From positions 1-6,869 of the forward strand of contig CANOGI010000122.1 in the NCBI GenBank assembly GCA_947565475.1: 6,869 nt of DNA, in the 5' to 3' direction. Positions within the stretch are counted from its first letter, which is position 1, and each line of letters opens with the position of its first letter. Origin of the DNA: an uncultured Eubacteriaceae bacterium. GTDB taxonomy: Bacteria; Bacillota; Clostridia; Lachnospirales; CAG-274. The notes below the pieces were generated by a model. That model was given only the letters and a program-made list of their open reading frames with translations, had not been told where the DNA came from and searched no databases. Position numbers and translations under genes: made by a program. Shown here piece after piece: positions 1 to 5,512 of this stretch.

Positions 1-404
1 GTTCTGAATTATATGAAAAATTATATGAAAAAAGACTTATTGACAAATCTTTCTCTTATGCTTATACTTGTGGGAGGGACTATGGATTCGCAATAATTTC
101 TGGATTTTCTGAAAGTTCGGAAATTGTCGGGGAGTTTTTGCTTGACGAAGTTGTTAGGTTAAAAAAATCCGGAATTGATAAAAAATTATTTGAGTTAATT
201 AAAAACAAACATATTGGCAGGTTTATACAAGGGTTTAATTCTGTTGATGGAATTGTTTCAGCTCAGGTTGATTTTTTTACAAAAAATATTACTCTTTTTG
301 ATTATTGCGAGAGTTTAAAAAATGTTAGCGTTGATAACGTTGAGGAAATAATTTATGACTTGTTTTGTGAAAATAATATTGTATTAAGTCTTATTGAACA
401 TTAA
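1..404 (+). CDS. M16 (insulinase/pitrilysin-type) peptidase, C-terminal fragment
   Basis: This is the 3' end of a gene entering from the left edge. The frame is open from base 3 (codons begin at 3) to the TAA at 402-404, giving 133 residues. An in-frame TTG at 138 has no upstream Shine-Dalgarno and the frame is open before it, so it is not the start. The fragment begins with an SELYEKLYEKRLID-like segment followed by SFSYAYT and GFAIISGFSES. This pattern is typical of the C-terminal, non-catalytic half of bacterial M16 family peptidases of the YmfH type, where a lobe closes over the peptide in the chamber. The zinc-binding HxxEH motif lies in the N-terminal half, outside the window, so activity cannot be judged. 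In clostridial genomes such peptidases often lie near lgt and mre genes. The family call is by recognition of sequence pattern; the exact subfamily is uncertain. Confidence 0.75.
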   Translation, partial: SELYEKLYEKRLIDKSFSYAYTCGRDYGFAIISGFSESSEIVGEFLLDEVVRLKKSGIDKKLFELIKNKHIGRFIQGFNSVDGIVSAQVDFFTKNITLFDYCESLKNVSVDNVEEIIYDLFCENNIVLSLIEH

Positions 405-549
405 AGATGTCTTAGTTTATATGTATTTAATAAAGTATCCCCCGTTTTTTATTGTGTACCATAAAAACTTACGATGTATTTAAAAATTAAAATACGTATG
501 AAAAATAAATTTGAAGTATTATTGTTAAATATATAAATTTATTAGCGGT

Positions 550-555
550 TATAAT
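550..555 (+). promoter_or_regulatory. Possible -10 box for lgt
   Basis: A perfect TATAAT lies in the 260-nt gap between the M16 gene and lgt, about 110 nt before the lgt start. No good -35 box stands at 16-18 nt upstream; the nearest TTG-type hexamer (TTGTTA, 522-527) is 22 nt away. A rival arrangement is TTGGCA at 606-611 with TTAAAT at 630-635, 18 nt apart. In DNA this AT-rich a lone TATAAT can arise by chance. Otherwise the gap shows only a weak AT hairpin (470-498) and no gene. Confidence 0.25.
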
Positions 556-654
556 TTTTTGTTTATATATCTTAAAGTAATTTTTAGATACGTTGTAAAT
601 TTATTTTGGCAAGTTATAGGTCTCTTTTCTTAAATTTTATTTTGATATGGTTTT

Positions 655-660
655 GGAGGT
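655..660 (+). promoter_or_regulatory. Shine-Dalgarno deciding the lgt start
   Basis: GGAGGT lies 4-5 nt before the ATG at 665. An upstream in-frame ATG at 647 would put this site inside the gene and has no Shine-Dalgarno of its own, so 665 is the better start. Confidence 0.85.
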
Positions 661-664
661 AGTT

Positions 665-1573
665 ATGGAAGAAATAGTACAAGCTCCCGATATATGGTTT
701 CCTAATATTGGGATAAGTTTTGAAAACGTCAATAAAGTCGCTATAAGTAATTTTTTAGGACTGGGACTTGATATTTATTGGTATGGTATTATTATTGCTT
801 TTGGAATTTTAGCCGGACTTTTTGTCGCACGGTATGAGGCGGGCAGAACAGGTCAAAAAAAAGAAATTTATACAGATTATCTTTTATGGACAATTGTTTT
901 TTGTGTAATAGGCGCAAGACTTTATTATGTTATTTTTAGATGGGATAGTTTTAAAGATAATTTATGGAATATATTCGCTATAAGAAACGGTGGTCTCGCT
1001 ATTTATGGTGGAATTATCGCCGCTATTATTGTTTCGGTGATTTATACAAGAGTAAGAAAAATAAGTTTGGCTAAATTTCTTGATACCGCTGTTTTTGGTC
1101 TTATTATAGGACAGGTTATCGGTCGGTGGGGAAACTTTATAAACAGAGAAGCTTTCGGTGGATATACGGATTCTTTTTTCGCTATGAGATATAAGGTTGA
1201 ACAGATAAAAGAAACTTCTGAGGAAGTTTTGAATAATTTAAAGGAATTTAAGGTTGCGGGAACAGAAGAAATCGTAAAATATATTCAAGTGCATCCTACT
1301 TTTTTTTATGAGTCAATGTGGAATATTGGTCTTTTTATTATTATGAGTTTATATAAAAGGCATAAAAAATTTGATGGAGAAATGGTTTCTATGTATTTTG
1401 TAGGATATGGTATAGGTCGATTTTGGATTGAGGGTCTTAGAACAGACCAACTTATAATAGGTGATACGGGTATAGCTGTTTCACAAGCGCTTTCTTTTGT
1501 CTTGGCGTTATTTTTTTTGTTTTTTATTATATATAACAGACGAAAAAAAAGAGGGCATATGTTTTTACGATAA
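665..1573 (+). CDS. lgt: Prolipoprotein diacylglyceryl transferase
   Basis: Lgt transfers a diacylglyceryl group from phosphatidylglycerol to the lipobox cysteine of prolipoproteins in the cytoplasmic membrane, the first step of lipoprotein maturation. With the ATG at 665 the protein has 302 residues, close to the usual length; starting at 647 would add six residues. The family signature G-R-x-[GA]-N-F-x-N-x-E is seen as GRWGNFINRE at residues 153-162, including the Arg and Asn matching E. coli R143 and N146. Other conserved parts are NGGLAIYGG (108-116), HPTFFYES (210-217) and GRFWIEGLRTD (251-261), which carries the C-terminal conserved arginines. Several hydrophobic segments (about 38-55, 72-91, 111-128, 138-152, 220-230, 240-254, 270-290) fit a multi-pass protein, and the basic tail NRRKKR is probably cytoplasmic. 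In the IYGG motif a Tyr stands where E. coli Lgt has His103; I believe this is common in clostridial Lgt. It is a single-copy type gene flanked by long AT-rich gaps, so probably its own transcription unit. Confidence 0.96.
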   Translation: MEEIVQAPDIWFPNIGISFENVNKVAISNFLGLGLDIYWYGIIIAFGILAGLFVARYEAGRTGQKKEIYTDYLLWTIVFCVIGARLYYVIFRWDSFKDNLWNIFAIRNGGLAIYGGIIAAIIVSVIYTRVRKISLAKFLDTAVFGLIIGQVIGRWGNFINREAFGGYTDSFFAMRYKVEQIKETSEEVLNNLKEFKVAGTEEIVKYIQVHPTFFYESMWNIGLFIIMSLYKRHKKFDGEMVSMYFVGYGIGRFWIEGLRTDQLIIGDTGIAVSQALSFVLALFFLFFIIYNRRKKRGHMFLR

Positions 1574-2045
1574 TCTTGTTATAAATGAATTAGATTACCT
1601 TTAAAATTAAATATACACAGGAATTTATAAAAAAATAGTTATGGTGTATCTGAAAACTAAAATATATACCTATAGTGTGCCAATAAATAAACAACGAGAT
1701 TTTAATAATATATATCTATAATATTGAGGAATTATTTTATTGGTTAGCGTTAAAATTTTGTGAATTTCCATAAAAGATAAAAGAAATTTGAAATTTGGTT
1801 ATTTTTTATGCTAATTTAGATATTTTATTATCTTATTAAAGTATTTAAATTTTTAGGAAAGAATTATTGTACAATTTTAATAACTATTACATAGTTTTTA
1901 GATATACTATATATGCTTATAAAAGTTTATTGATTTTGTTTTTTATAATTATTTGGATAGTTGAGAGCATACATATTTTACAGTGACTTTTAAATATGTC
2001 TCAAGTCATATCCAAAAATTAAAATATCTATCAATGTAATAATAG

Positions 2046-2073
2046 AATAAAATTGAAATGTGTCAATTTTATT
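2046..2073 (+). repeat. Perfect 11-bp inverted repeat with 6-nt loop
   Basis: AATAAAATTGA (2046-2056) and TCAATTTTATT (2063-2073) are exact reverse complements around the loop AATGTG. With an A-rich left arm and T-rich right arm it could act as a weak terminator in either direction, ending transcription ahead of the mreB promoter at 2205. The stem has only one G-C pair, so an operator read as DNA is equally possible. It contains TTGA-N6-TCAA, the spacing used by Crp/Fnr-family operators, but the inner bases do not match the Fnr consensus. Confidence 0.55.
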
Positions 2074-2103
2074 TATGCAAGTTTTCGCAATAGTAAAATT
2101 TGG

Positions 2104-2130
2104 TATGAATCTAATAATTCATATTAGGTT
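2104..2130 (+). repeat. Two overlapping, mutually exclusive AT-rich hairpins
   Basis: TATGAAT (2104-2110) can pair with ATTCATA (2117-2123). Alternatively AATCTAATA (2108-2116) can pair with TATTAGGTT (2122-2130, one T-G wobble), which is followed by TTT. The two stems share bases and cannot form together. This layout resembles an attenuator, but it lies upstream of the best mreB promoter and has few G-C pairs, so a role is doubtful. Confidence 0.35.
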
Positions 2131-2204
2131 TTTGTAGTTAAAAAATTATAAAGACGTATTTATAATATATTTAAATATATCATAAAAAATTAATATTTAT
2201 AGTG

Positions 2205-2233
2205 TGGACAAATAACATAATTTGTAATATAAT
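2205..2233 (+). promoter_or_regulatory. Candidate sigma-A promoter for mreB (P1)
   Basis: TGGACA (2205-2210, 5 of 6 to the -35 consensus) stands exactly 17 nt before a perfect TATAAT (2228-2233). This is the best match to a vegetative promoter in the window. Transcription would start near 2240, leaving a leader of about 250 nt before the mreB ATG. The overlap with GACAAATAA (2207-2215) links it to the same 9-mer upstream of mreC and mreD. Confidence 0.6.
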
Positions 2234-2333
2234 TAAACTTATAGTAAATTGTCGTTTTTTATCGTTTGTGTGAGCTAAGTTATTGGGATATGTTCTAAAT
2301 TATGCTTTTATAATAATCTATTTATTATCTACT

Positions 2334-2361
2334 TTGACAGTCTATAAAATTAGCTCTTAAT
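2334..2361 (+). promoter_or_regulatory. Second candidate promoter for mreB (P2)
   Basis: A perfect -35 hexamer TTGACA (2334-2339) is followed after 16 nt by CTTAAT (2356-2361, 4 of 6 to TATAAT). The start would be near 2368, about 120 nt before mreB. The -10 box is weak, so P1 is preferred; both could work in tandem. Confidence 0.35.
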
Positions 2362-2400
2362 TAAAAATTCACATTAAAATATATCGATTTTTTGTTTATT

Positions 2401-2429
2401 AAATAAATTCAAATAAATTAAATAAACTA
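2401..2429 (+). repeat. Short AT-only tandem repeat upstream of mreB
   Basis: AAATAAATTC (2401-2410) is followed by AAATAAATTA (2411-2420) and an imperfect third copy AAATAAACTA (2420-2429). It lies in the mreB leader. Low-complexity sequence in such AT-rich DNA may have no function. Confidence 0.3.
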
Positions 2430-2488
2430 TTAAAAAAGATTGTAATTTAAATATAGATTATTTCATTGTTTCGGAGGTAGAAGTATAT

Positions 2489-3517
2489 ATGTTTACTAAA
2501 GATATTGGTATTGATTTAGGTACAGCAAATACTCTTGTATTTGCTAAAAATAAAGGTATTATTGTTAATGAGCCTTCAGTTGTCGCGATAAATTCAATTA
2601 CTCATGAGGTTCTCGCTGTTGGAAATGAGGCAAAAGAGATGATTGGAAGGACACCAGCCTCAATAATCGCTACAAGACCTATGCAGGAGGGCGTTATAGC
2701 GGATTTTGAGGTTACGCAGGCTATGCTTAAATATTTTGTGAATAAGGCTGTTCCGAGAGGTTTATCTTCTCCGAGGATAGTTATTTGTATACCGTCAGGG
2801 GTTACAGAGGTTGAGAAAAGAGCTGTGATTGAGGCGGCTGTAGCGGCGGGCGCTAAGGAAAAAAACACTTATCTTATAGAAGAGCCAATGGCAGCGGCCA
2901 TAGGGGCCGGTCTTCCTGTTGAGGAGCCTGTTGGAAGTATGGTTGTAGATATTGGCGGAGGTACCAGTGAGGTCGCTGTTATTTCACTTGGAGGAATAGT
3001 AACAAGTATTTCTGTAAAGACCGCTGGTGATAAATTTGATTCTTGTATCGTAAACTATATTAAGAAGCAATACAACCTCGCTATAGGTGAAAGAAGCGCT
3101 GAGGATATTAAAATTTCTATAGGATGCGCTTATCTTGAGTCTGAAGAGGGGAAAACTATGGAGATAAGGGGGCGTGATTTGGTCTTAGGACTCCCTAAAA
3201 CAATTACAATTTCATCAAATGAGATTTTAGAAGCTTTAAGTGAACCTATTAATGTTGTTGTGGACGCTATTAAATCAACTCTTGAAAAAACCCCGCCTGA
3301 GCTTTCCTCAGATATTATGGAATCGGGAATTGTCCTTACGGGAGGAGGCGCGCTTCTTAAGGGGCTTGACAAGCTTATCTCAAAAGAAACGCTTATGCCT
3401 GTTAAAATTTCTCCGGAACCCTTGAATTGTGTCGCTCTTGGCACAGGTCTTGTTCTTGAGCATATTAGTACTTTAAGGTCGGTTCTTATTTCTTCTCAAA
3501 AATTGAAAATGAAATAA
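2489..3517 (+). CDS. mreB: Rod shape-determining actin homologue MreB
   Basis: MreB is a bacterial actin that forms ATP-dependent filaments on the inner face of the membrane and orients the lateral-wall synthesis complex. The 342 residues are full length for the family. The actin fold motifs are present: phosphate-1 loop DIGIDLGTANT (5-15), phosphate-2 loop DIGGGTSE (154-161), the IEEPMAAAIGAG segment with the catalytic-region glutamates (130-141), and the adenosine loop GIVLTGGGALLKGL (280-293). The ATG is preceded by GGAGGT (2473-2478) about 10 nt away, slightly long but the only strong site. The N terminus closely follows that of known MreB/Mbl proteins, which supports this start. Base composition is visibly higher in G+C than the neighbouring genes, as often seen for well-expressed conserved genes. 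Mbl or MreBH paralogues cannot be fully excluded from sequence alone, but mreC and mreD downstream favour MreB. Two candidate promoters lie in the long upstream gap. Confidence 0.97.
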   Translation: MFTKDIGIDLGTANTLVFAKNKGIIVNEPSVVAINSITHEVLAVGNEAKEMIGRTPASIIATRPMQEGVIADFEVTQAMLKYFVNKAVPRGLSSPRIVICIPSGVTEVEKRAVIEAAVAAGAKEKNTYLIEEPMAAAIGAGLPVEEPVGSMVVDIGGGTSEVAVISLGGIVTSISVKTAGDKFDSCIVNYIKKQYNLAIGERSAEDIKISIGCAYLESEEGKTMEIRGRDLVLGLPKTITISSNEILEALSEPINVVVDAIKSTLEKTPPELSSDIMESGIVLTGGGALLKGLDKLISKETLMPVKISPEPLNCVALGTGLVLEHISTLRSVLISSQKLKMK

Positions 3518-3704
3518 GTTTTTATGAAATTAATTTGTAGTTACAATGTTTTAAGGAATATAAATTAAAAATTATGGCTATAAGCGAAGCATTATTATGA
3601 ATTTATTTATAAGTTTATAGGCAAAAAAATAAAGATTAAAACAAACGGAAGAAAAAGAGATATTTTCTTTGAAATATGGTTATGTTTTGGGATGTTATTT
3701 AATT

Positions 3705-3728
3705 AAAAAATGTAATTATCATTTTTTT
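3705..3728 (+). terminator. Possible weak terminator after mreB
   Basis: AAAAAATG (3705-3712) pairs perfectly with CATTTTTT (3720-3727) around a 7-nt loop, and the right arm is itself part of a seven-T run. Only one G-C pair is present, so the stem is weak. Its position between mreB and the TTGACA at 3751 would suit separating the two transcription units. It could also be a chance A-tract/T-tract pair. Confidence 0.3.
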
Positions 3729-3750
3729 AAAGTTTATTATTATATTATTT

Positions 3751-3782
3751 TTGACAAATAATATATATTTTTTAAATATGTT
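3751..3782 (+). promoter_or_regulatory. Possible mreC promoter with perfect -35
   Basis: TTGACA stands at 3751-3756. The -10 box is unclear: TTAAAT (3772-3777) is 15 nt away and TATGTT (3777-3782) is 20 nt away, neither ideal. A start near 3785-3790 would leave a leader of about 45 nt before the TTG at 3833, and would exclude the GTG at 3788. Confidence 0.3.
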
Positions 3783-3817
3783 ATAGGGTGTTTATAAAAG
3801 TAATAAAAATTGATAAT

Positions 3818-3823
3818 AAGGAG
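3818..3823 (+). promoter_or_regulatory. Shine-Dalgarno deciding the mreC TTG start
   Basis: AAGGAG ends 9 nt before the TTG at 3833. The alternative in-frame GTG at 3788 is preceded only by ATAGG directly abutting the codon. The site therefore selects TTG 3833. Confidence 0.8.
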
Positions 3824-3832
3824 AGTTCCGTT

Positions 3833-4666
3833 TTGAACTTTTTAAAAAATCATAAAAAAATTGTTATAGCTCTTGTCTCAGTGTTATGTTTATTTATGAT
3901 TTCCTTTTCATTAAATAGAGCCAAGCCTACTTTTTTTGAAAGCGGTATAGGGTATATTTTAGCTCCAATTCAGAGTTTTAATACATCTATTACGGACTGG
4001 ATTTCAAGCAAATTTAATGCCCTTACAAACATAAATGAAATTGAGAATGAGAATGAGAAACTGAGAGAAGAAGTATACGCGTTGCAGACAGAGGTAAATC
4101 GTCTTAAACTTATTGAGGATGAGAATAAAAAACTTTCAGAAATGTTAAAGATAGATCAAAAATATTCTGATTATCCAAAGGTTGGGGCAAGAATTATAGC
4201 CAAAGACACAAGTAATTGGTATGATGTCTTTCTTATTGATAAAGGGGCTAATGATGGTATTAAAAAAAATATGGTTGTTATAGCTTCAGGCGGACTTGTT
4301 GGAAAGATTTCAGAAACAGGCCTTAATTATTCAAAGGTTATTTCTATTATCGACGATACTGATTCAGTTGGGGCGAAGAGTCTTAGAACAGATGATATAG
4401 GATTCGTTAGGGGCGATTTTGAAAATAAAGGTATGTGTAAAATGGAATATGTGGACACCGACGCTGAAATTATGAATGGAGATGAAATTGTTACGTCACA
4501 TTTGAGCGATATTTATCCCCCGGGAACTACAATAGGATATGTAAAAGATATTCAAACAGATGAAAATACTCTCACAAAGTGTGCTTTGATTTCACCGACA
4601 GTAGACTTTAAACATCTTGAAAATGTTCTTATTATCACTCAAAGCTTTAAAAAGAACTTAAATTAG
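3833..4666 (+). CDS. mreC: Rod shape-determining protein MreC
   Basis: MreC is a bitopic membrane protein whose extracytoplasmic part binds PBP2 and helps activate and position the elongasome. From TTG 3833 it has 277 residues. It starts MNFLKNHKK, a short basic cytoplasmic tail, then has a single membrane segment (about 9-27). A coiled coil rich in Glu, Asn, Lys and Leu follows (about 66-108), which serves dimerisation. The C-terminal beta-barrel domain (about 110-270) includes SNWYDVFLIDKGANDGI (127-143), GGLVGKI (153-159) and YPPGTTIGYV (228-237), all typical of MreC. Starting at GTG 3788 would give 292 residues with an atypical 15-residue leader MFIKVIKIDNKESSV and no good Shine-Dalgarno, so TTG is preferred. 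The gene lies 315 nt after mreB and 306 nt before mreD instead of adjoining them. The rare start codon may lower its translation relative to mreB. Confidence 0.94.
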   Translation: MNFLKNHKKIVIALVSVLCLFMISFSLNRAKPTFFESGIGYILAPIQSFNTSITDWISSKFNALTNINEIENENEKLREEVYALQTEVNRLKLIEDENKKLSEMLKIDQKYSDYPKVGARIIAKDTSNWYDVFLIDKGANDGIKKNMVVIASGGLVGKISETGLNYSKVISIIDDTDSVGAKSLRTDDIGFVRGDFENKGMCKMEYVDTDAEIMNGDEIVTSHLSDIYPPGTTIGYVKDIQTDENTLTKCALISPTVDFKHLENVLIITQSFKKNLN

Positions 4667-4903
4667 GTTATATATAACAAAACAATAAAAGAATGAGTAA
4701 GTAAACTTTGATAAAACACGGTATATTAAGTGATTATTTTATTCTTTTGTCCTAAAATTTTCTTGAGTTGTTGTAGAAACATTTTATATTATAAATTTAT
4801 ATGTTTTTTACAAAATCGTTTTTAATTTTATAAAGCCAGAATATTTAAGAGAATTATAAAAATTAAATATGTTTTAATTAATATCTATTTTTATGATTTT
4901 TTA

Positions 4904-4932
4904 TTGGTACTAAAGTTTATGTGTGTTATATG
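4904..4932 (+). promoter_or_regulatory. Candidate promoter for mreD-PBP2
   Basis: TTGGTA (4904-4909, 4 of 6) is 17 nt before TATATG (4927-4932, 4 of 6), which is preceded by TGT (4924-4926), an extended -10 element. The start would be near 4939, leaving a leader of about 34 nt that contains the GGAGG site. It would drive mreD and, with only 27 nt between them, PBP2. Confidence 0.4.
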
Positions 4933-4958
4933 ATTTTGCCTTATGACAAATAAACTTT
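4912..4958 (+). repeat. 9-bp inverted repeat just before the mreD Shine-Dalgarno
   Basis: AAAGTTTAT (4912-4920) is the exact reverse complement of ATAAACTTT (4950-4958), with a 29-nt loop. The right arm ends 2 nt before GGAGG (4961-4965). The left arm would be present only in transcripts started upstream of the candidate promoter at 4904-4932, so a hairpin could form in read-through RNA but not in RNA from that promoter. Confidence 0.35.
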
Positions 4959-4972
4959 GAGGAGGTAAAAAA

Positions 4973-5485
4973 GTGAGGTTCTTTGTTACCGCGGTTATAA
5001 TTGTTTTGAATTTTATAATTCAATCTACTTTTTTGCACGGTATTGAAATAATTAATATAGTTCCAAATACAGCGATAATAGTAATTGTTTCTTTCGCTTT
5101 TATGAGAGGAGAGTTTGAAGGGGCTGCTATTGGTTTTACGGTAGGAATTTTACAGGATATTTTCTTTTGCCGATATGTTGGGATGAACGCTTTCTTAGGT
5201 ATGATGACAGGATATTTATGCGGAAAATTTTGTGCCGATTTTTTTACTGAAAATTTTCTTATACCTCTTTTAATGACTTTAGCGAGCACATTTTTGTATG
5301 GATTTGTTTTTTATATTTTTAATGTTTTAATTTTGGGTTATACTGATTTATTTTATTTTCTAAGTAATGTTATTATTCCCGAAACAGCTTATACGGCGTT
5401 GTTTTCAGTTTTTATGTATAAACTCTTTTACATAGTAAATGAAAAACTTGAAAAGAGAGAGAGCTTAAAAAGAAAACTTTTTTGA
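4973..5485 (+). CDS. mreD: Rod shape-determining membrane protein MreD
   Basis: MreD is a small polytopic membrane protein of the elongasome that works with MreC in controlling PBP2 and RodA. The 170 residues match the usual length. Five to six hydrophobic segments are visible (about 3-19, 28-43, 51-64, 69-84, 96-121 and 134-155), ending in a basic cytoplasmic tail (KLEKRESLKRK). Family-typical stretches are the early QSTFL (17-21), IVPNTAIIVIVSFAFMRG (29-46) and GFTVGILQDIFF (54-65) followed by NAFLGMMTGYLCG (72-84). The GTG start has GGAGG (4961-4965) 7 nt upstream, the clearest ribosome binding site available, so the start is secure. It is followed after 27 nt by the PBP2 gene, and the two are probably cotranscribed. 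It is separated from mreC by 306 nt, which is unusual. Confidence 0.93.
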   Translation: MRFFVTAVIIVLNFIIQSTFLHGIEIINIVPNTAIIVIVSFAFMRGEFEGAAIGFTVGILQDIFFCRYVGMNAFLGMMTGYLCGKFCADFFTENFLIPLLMTLASTFLYGFVFYIFNVLILGYTDLFYFLSNVIIPETAYTALFSVFMYKLFYIVNEKLEKRESLKRKLF

Positions 5486-5501
5486 TGATTAATATTAATC
5501 A
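5486..5501 (+). repeat. Perfect 16-bp palindrome at the mreD-PBP2 junction
   Basis: TGATTAATATTAATCA reads the same on both strands. It begins at the first base after the mreD TGA, and its last base is the first A of the PBP2 AGGAGG site (5501-5506). As RNA it could form a 6-bp stem with an ATAT loop next to the Shine-Dalgarno; as DNA it looks like a dimer-type operator. Which, if either, is real cannot be told from the sequence. Confidence 0.6.
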
Positions 5502-5512
5502 GGAGGGAAAAT

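Larger units (their letters stand above)
1574..2488 (+). other. 915-nt AT-rich non-coding region between lgt and mreB
   Basis: No convincing gene is seen on either strand. Base composition drops sharply against the neighbours: bases 2161-2220 hold only 7 G or C, whereas 2821-2880 inside mreB hold 29. The stretch contains two candidate mreB promoters, a perfect 11-bp inverted repeat, a pair of mutually exclusive hairpins and an AT-only short repeat, all listed separately. From the upstream promoter the mreB leader would be about 250 nt long; I recognise no known riboswitch in it. No GC-rich hairpin with a U-tract follows lgt, so where lgt transcription ends is unclear. Confidence 0.8.
3518..3832 (+). 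other. 315-nt AT-rich gap between mreB and mreC
   Basis: The stretch has no supported gene. It holds a low-GC hairpin at 3649-3669 (AAGAAAA/TTTTCTT), a second, terminator-like hairpin at 3705-3728, then a TTGACA at 3751 and the mreC ribosome binding site. In most bacteria mreB and mreC are close together, so a spacer of this size is unusual. A GTG at 3788 extends the mreC frame into this gap but has no proper Shine-Dalgarno. Confidence 0.7.
4667..4972 (+). other. 306-nt AT-rich gap between mreC and mreD
   Basis: No gene is supported here. Directly after the mreC TAG lies the 12-bp palindrome GTTATATATAAC (4667-4678). The 10-mer TAAACTTTGA occurs at 4702-4711 and again at 4951-4960. A candidate mreD promoter and an inverted repeat ahead of the mreD ribosome binding site are listed separately. 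No GC-rich terminator hairpin is visible, so read-through from mreC is possible. Confidence 0.7.

Noticed and set aside
138..404. Independent small gene starting at TTG 138
   Set aside because: The frame is open upstream to the window edge and the upstream translation continues the M16 pattern, so the TTG is an internal codon.
476..495. Hairpin GTATTT/AAATAC after the M16 gene as a terminator
   Set aside because: The stem is six pairs, nearly all A-T, and no T-tract follows; this is common by chance in such sequence.
1671..1706. Second copy of a TATAGTGTG-type promoter upstream, resembling the mreB P1 surroundings
   Set aside because: TATAGTGTG recurs at 1671-1679 and 2199-2207, but the first copy has no acceptable -35 hexamer at the right distance from TTTAAT, and no gene follows.
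1866..1875. ATTGTACAAT palindrome as a regulator site
   Set aside because: A single 10-bp palindrome in a 915-nt AT-rich spacer, not linked to a promoter or gene start.
2602..2868. Minus-strand open frame of 88 codons inside mreB
   Set aside because: It lies antisense within a strongly conserved gene and its translation has no family resemblance; it is a shadow of mreB codon use. The same holds for the minus-strand frame at 3130-3444 and the + frame at 3240-3425.
4667..4678. GTTATATATAAC palindrome directly after the mreC stop as an operator paired with the one after mreD
   Set aside because: The alternating TA core makes a 12-bp palindrome easy to obtain by chance in this base composition, and it shares no sequence with the 16-bp palindrome.
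5020..5289. Minus-strand open frame of 89 codons inside mreD
   Set aside because: It is fully antisense to a well-supported MreD gene, with no good ribosome binding site and no recognisable motif.
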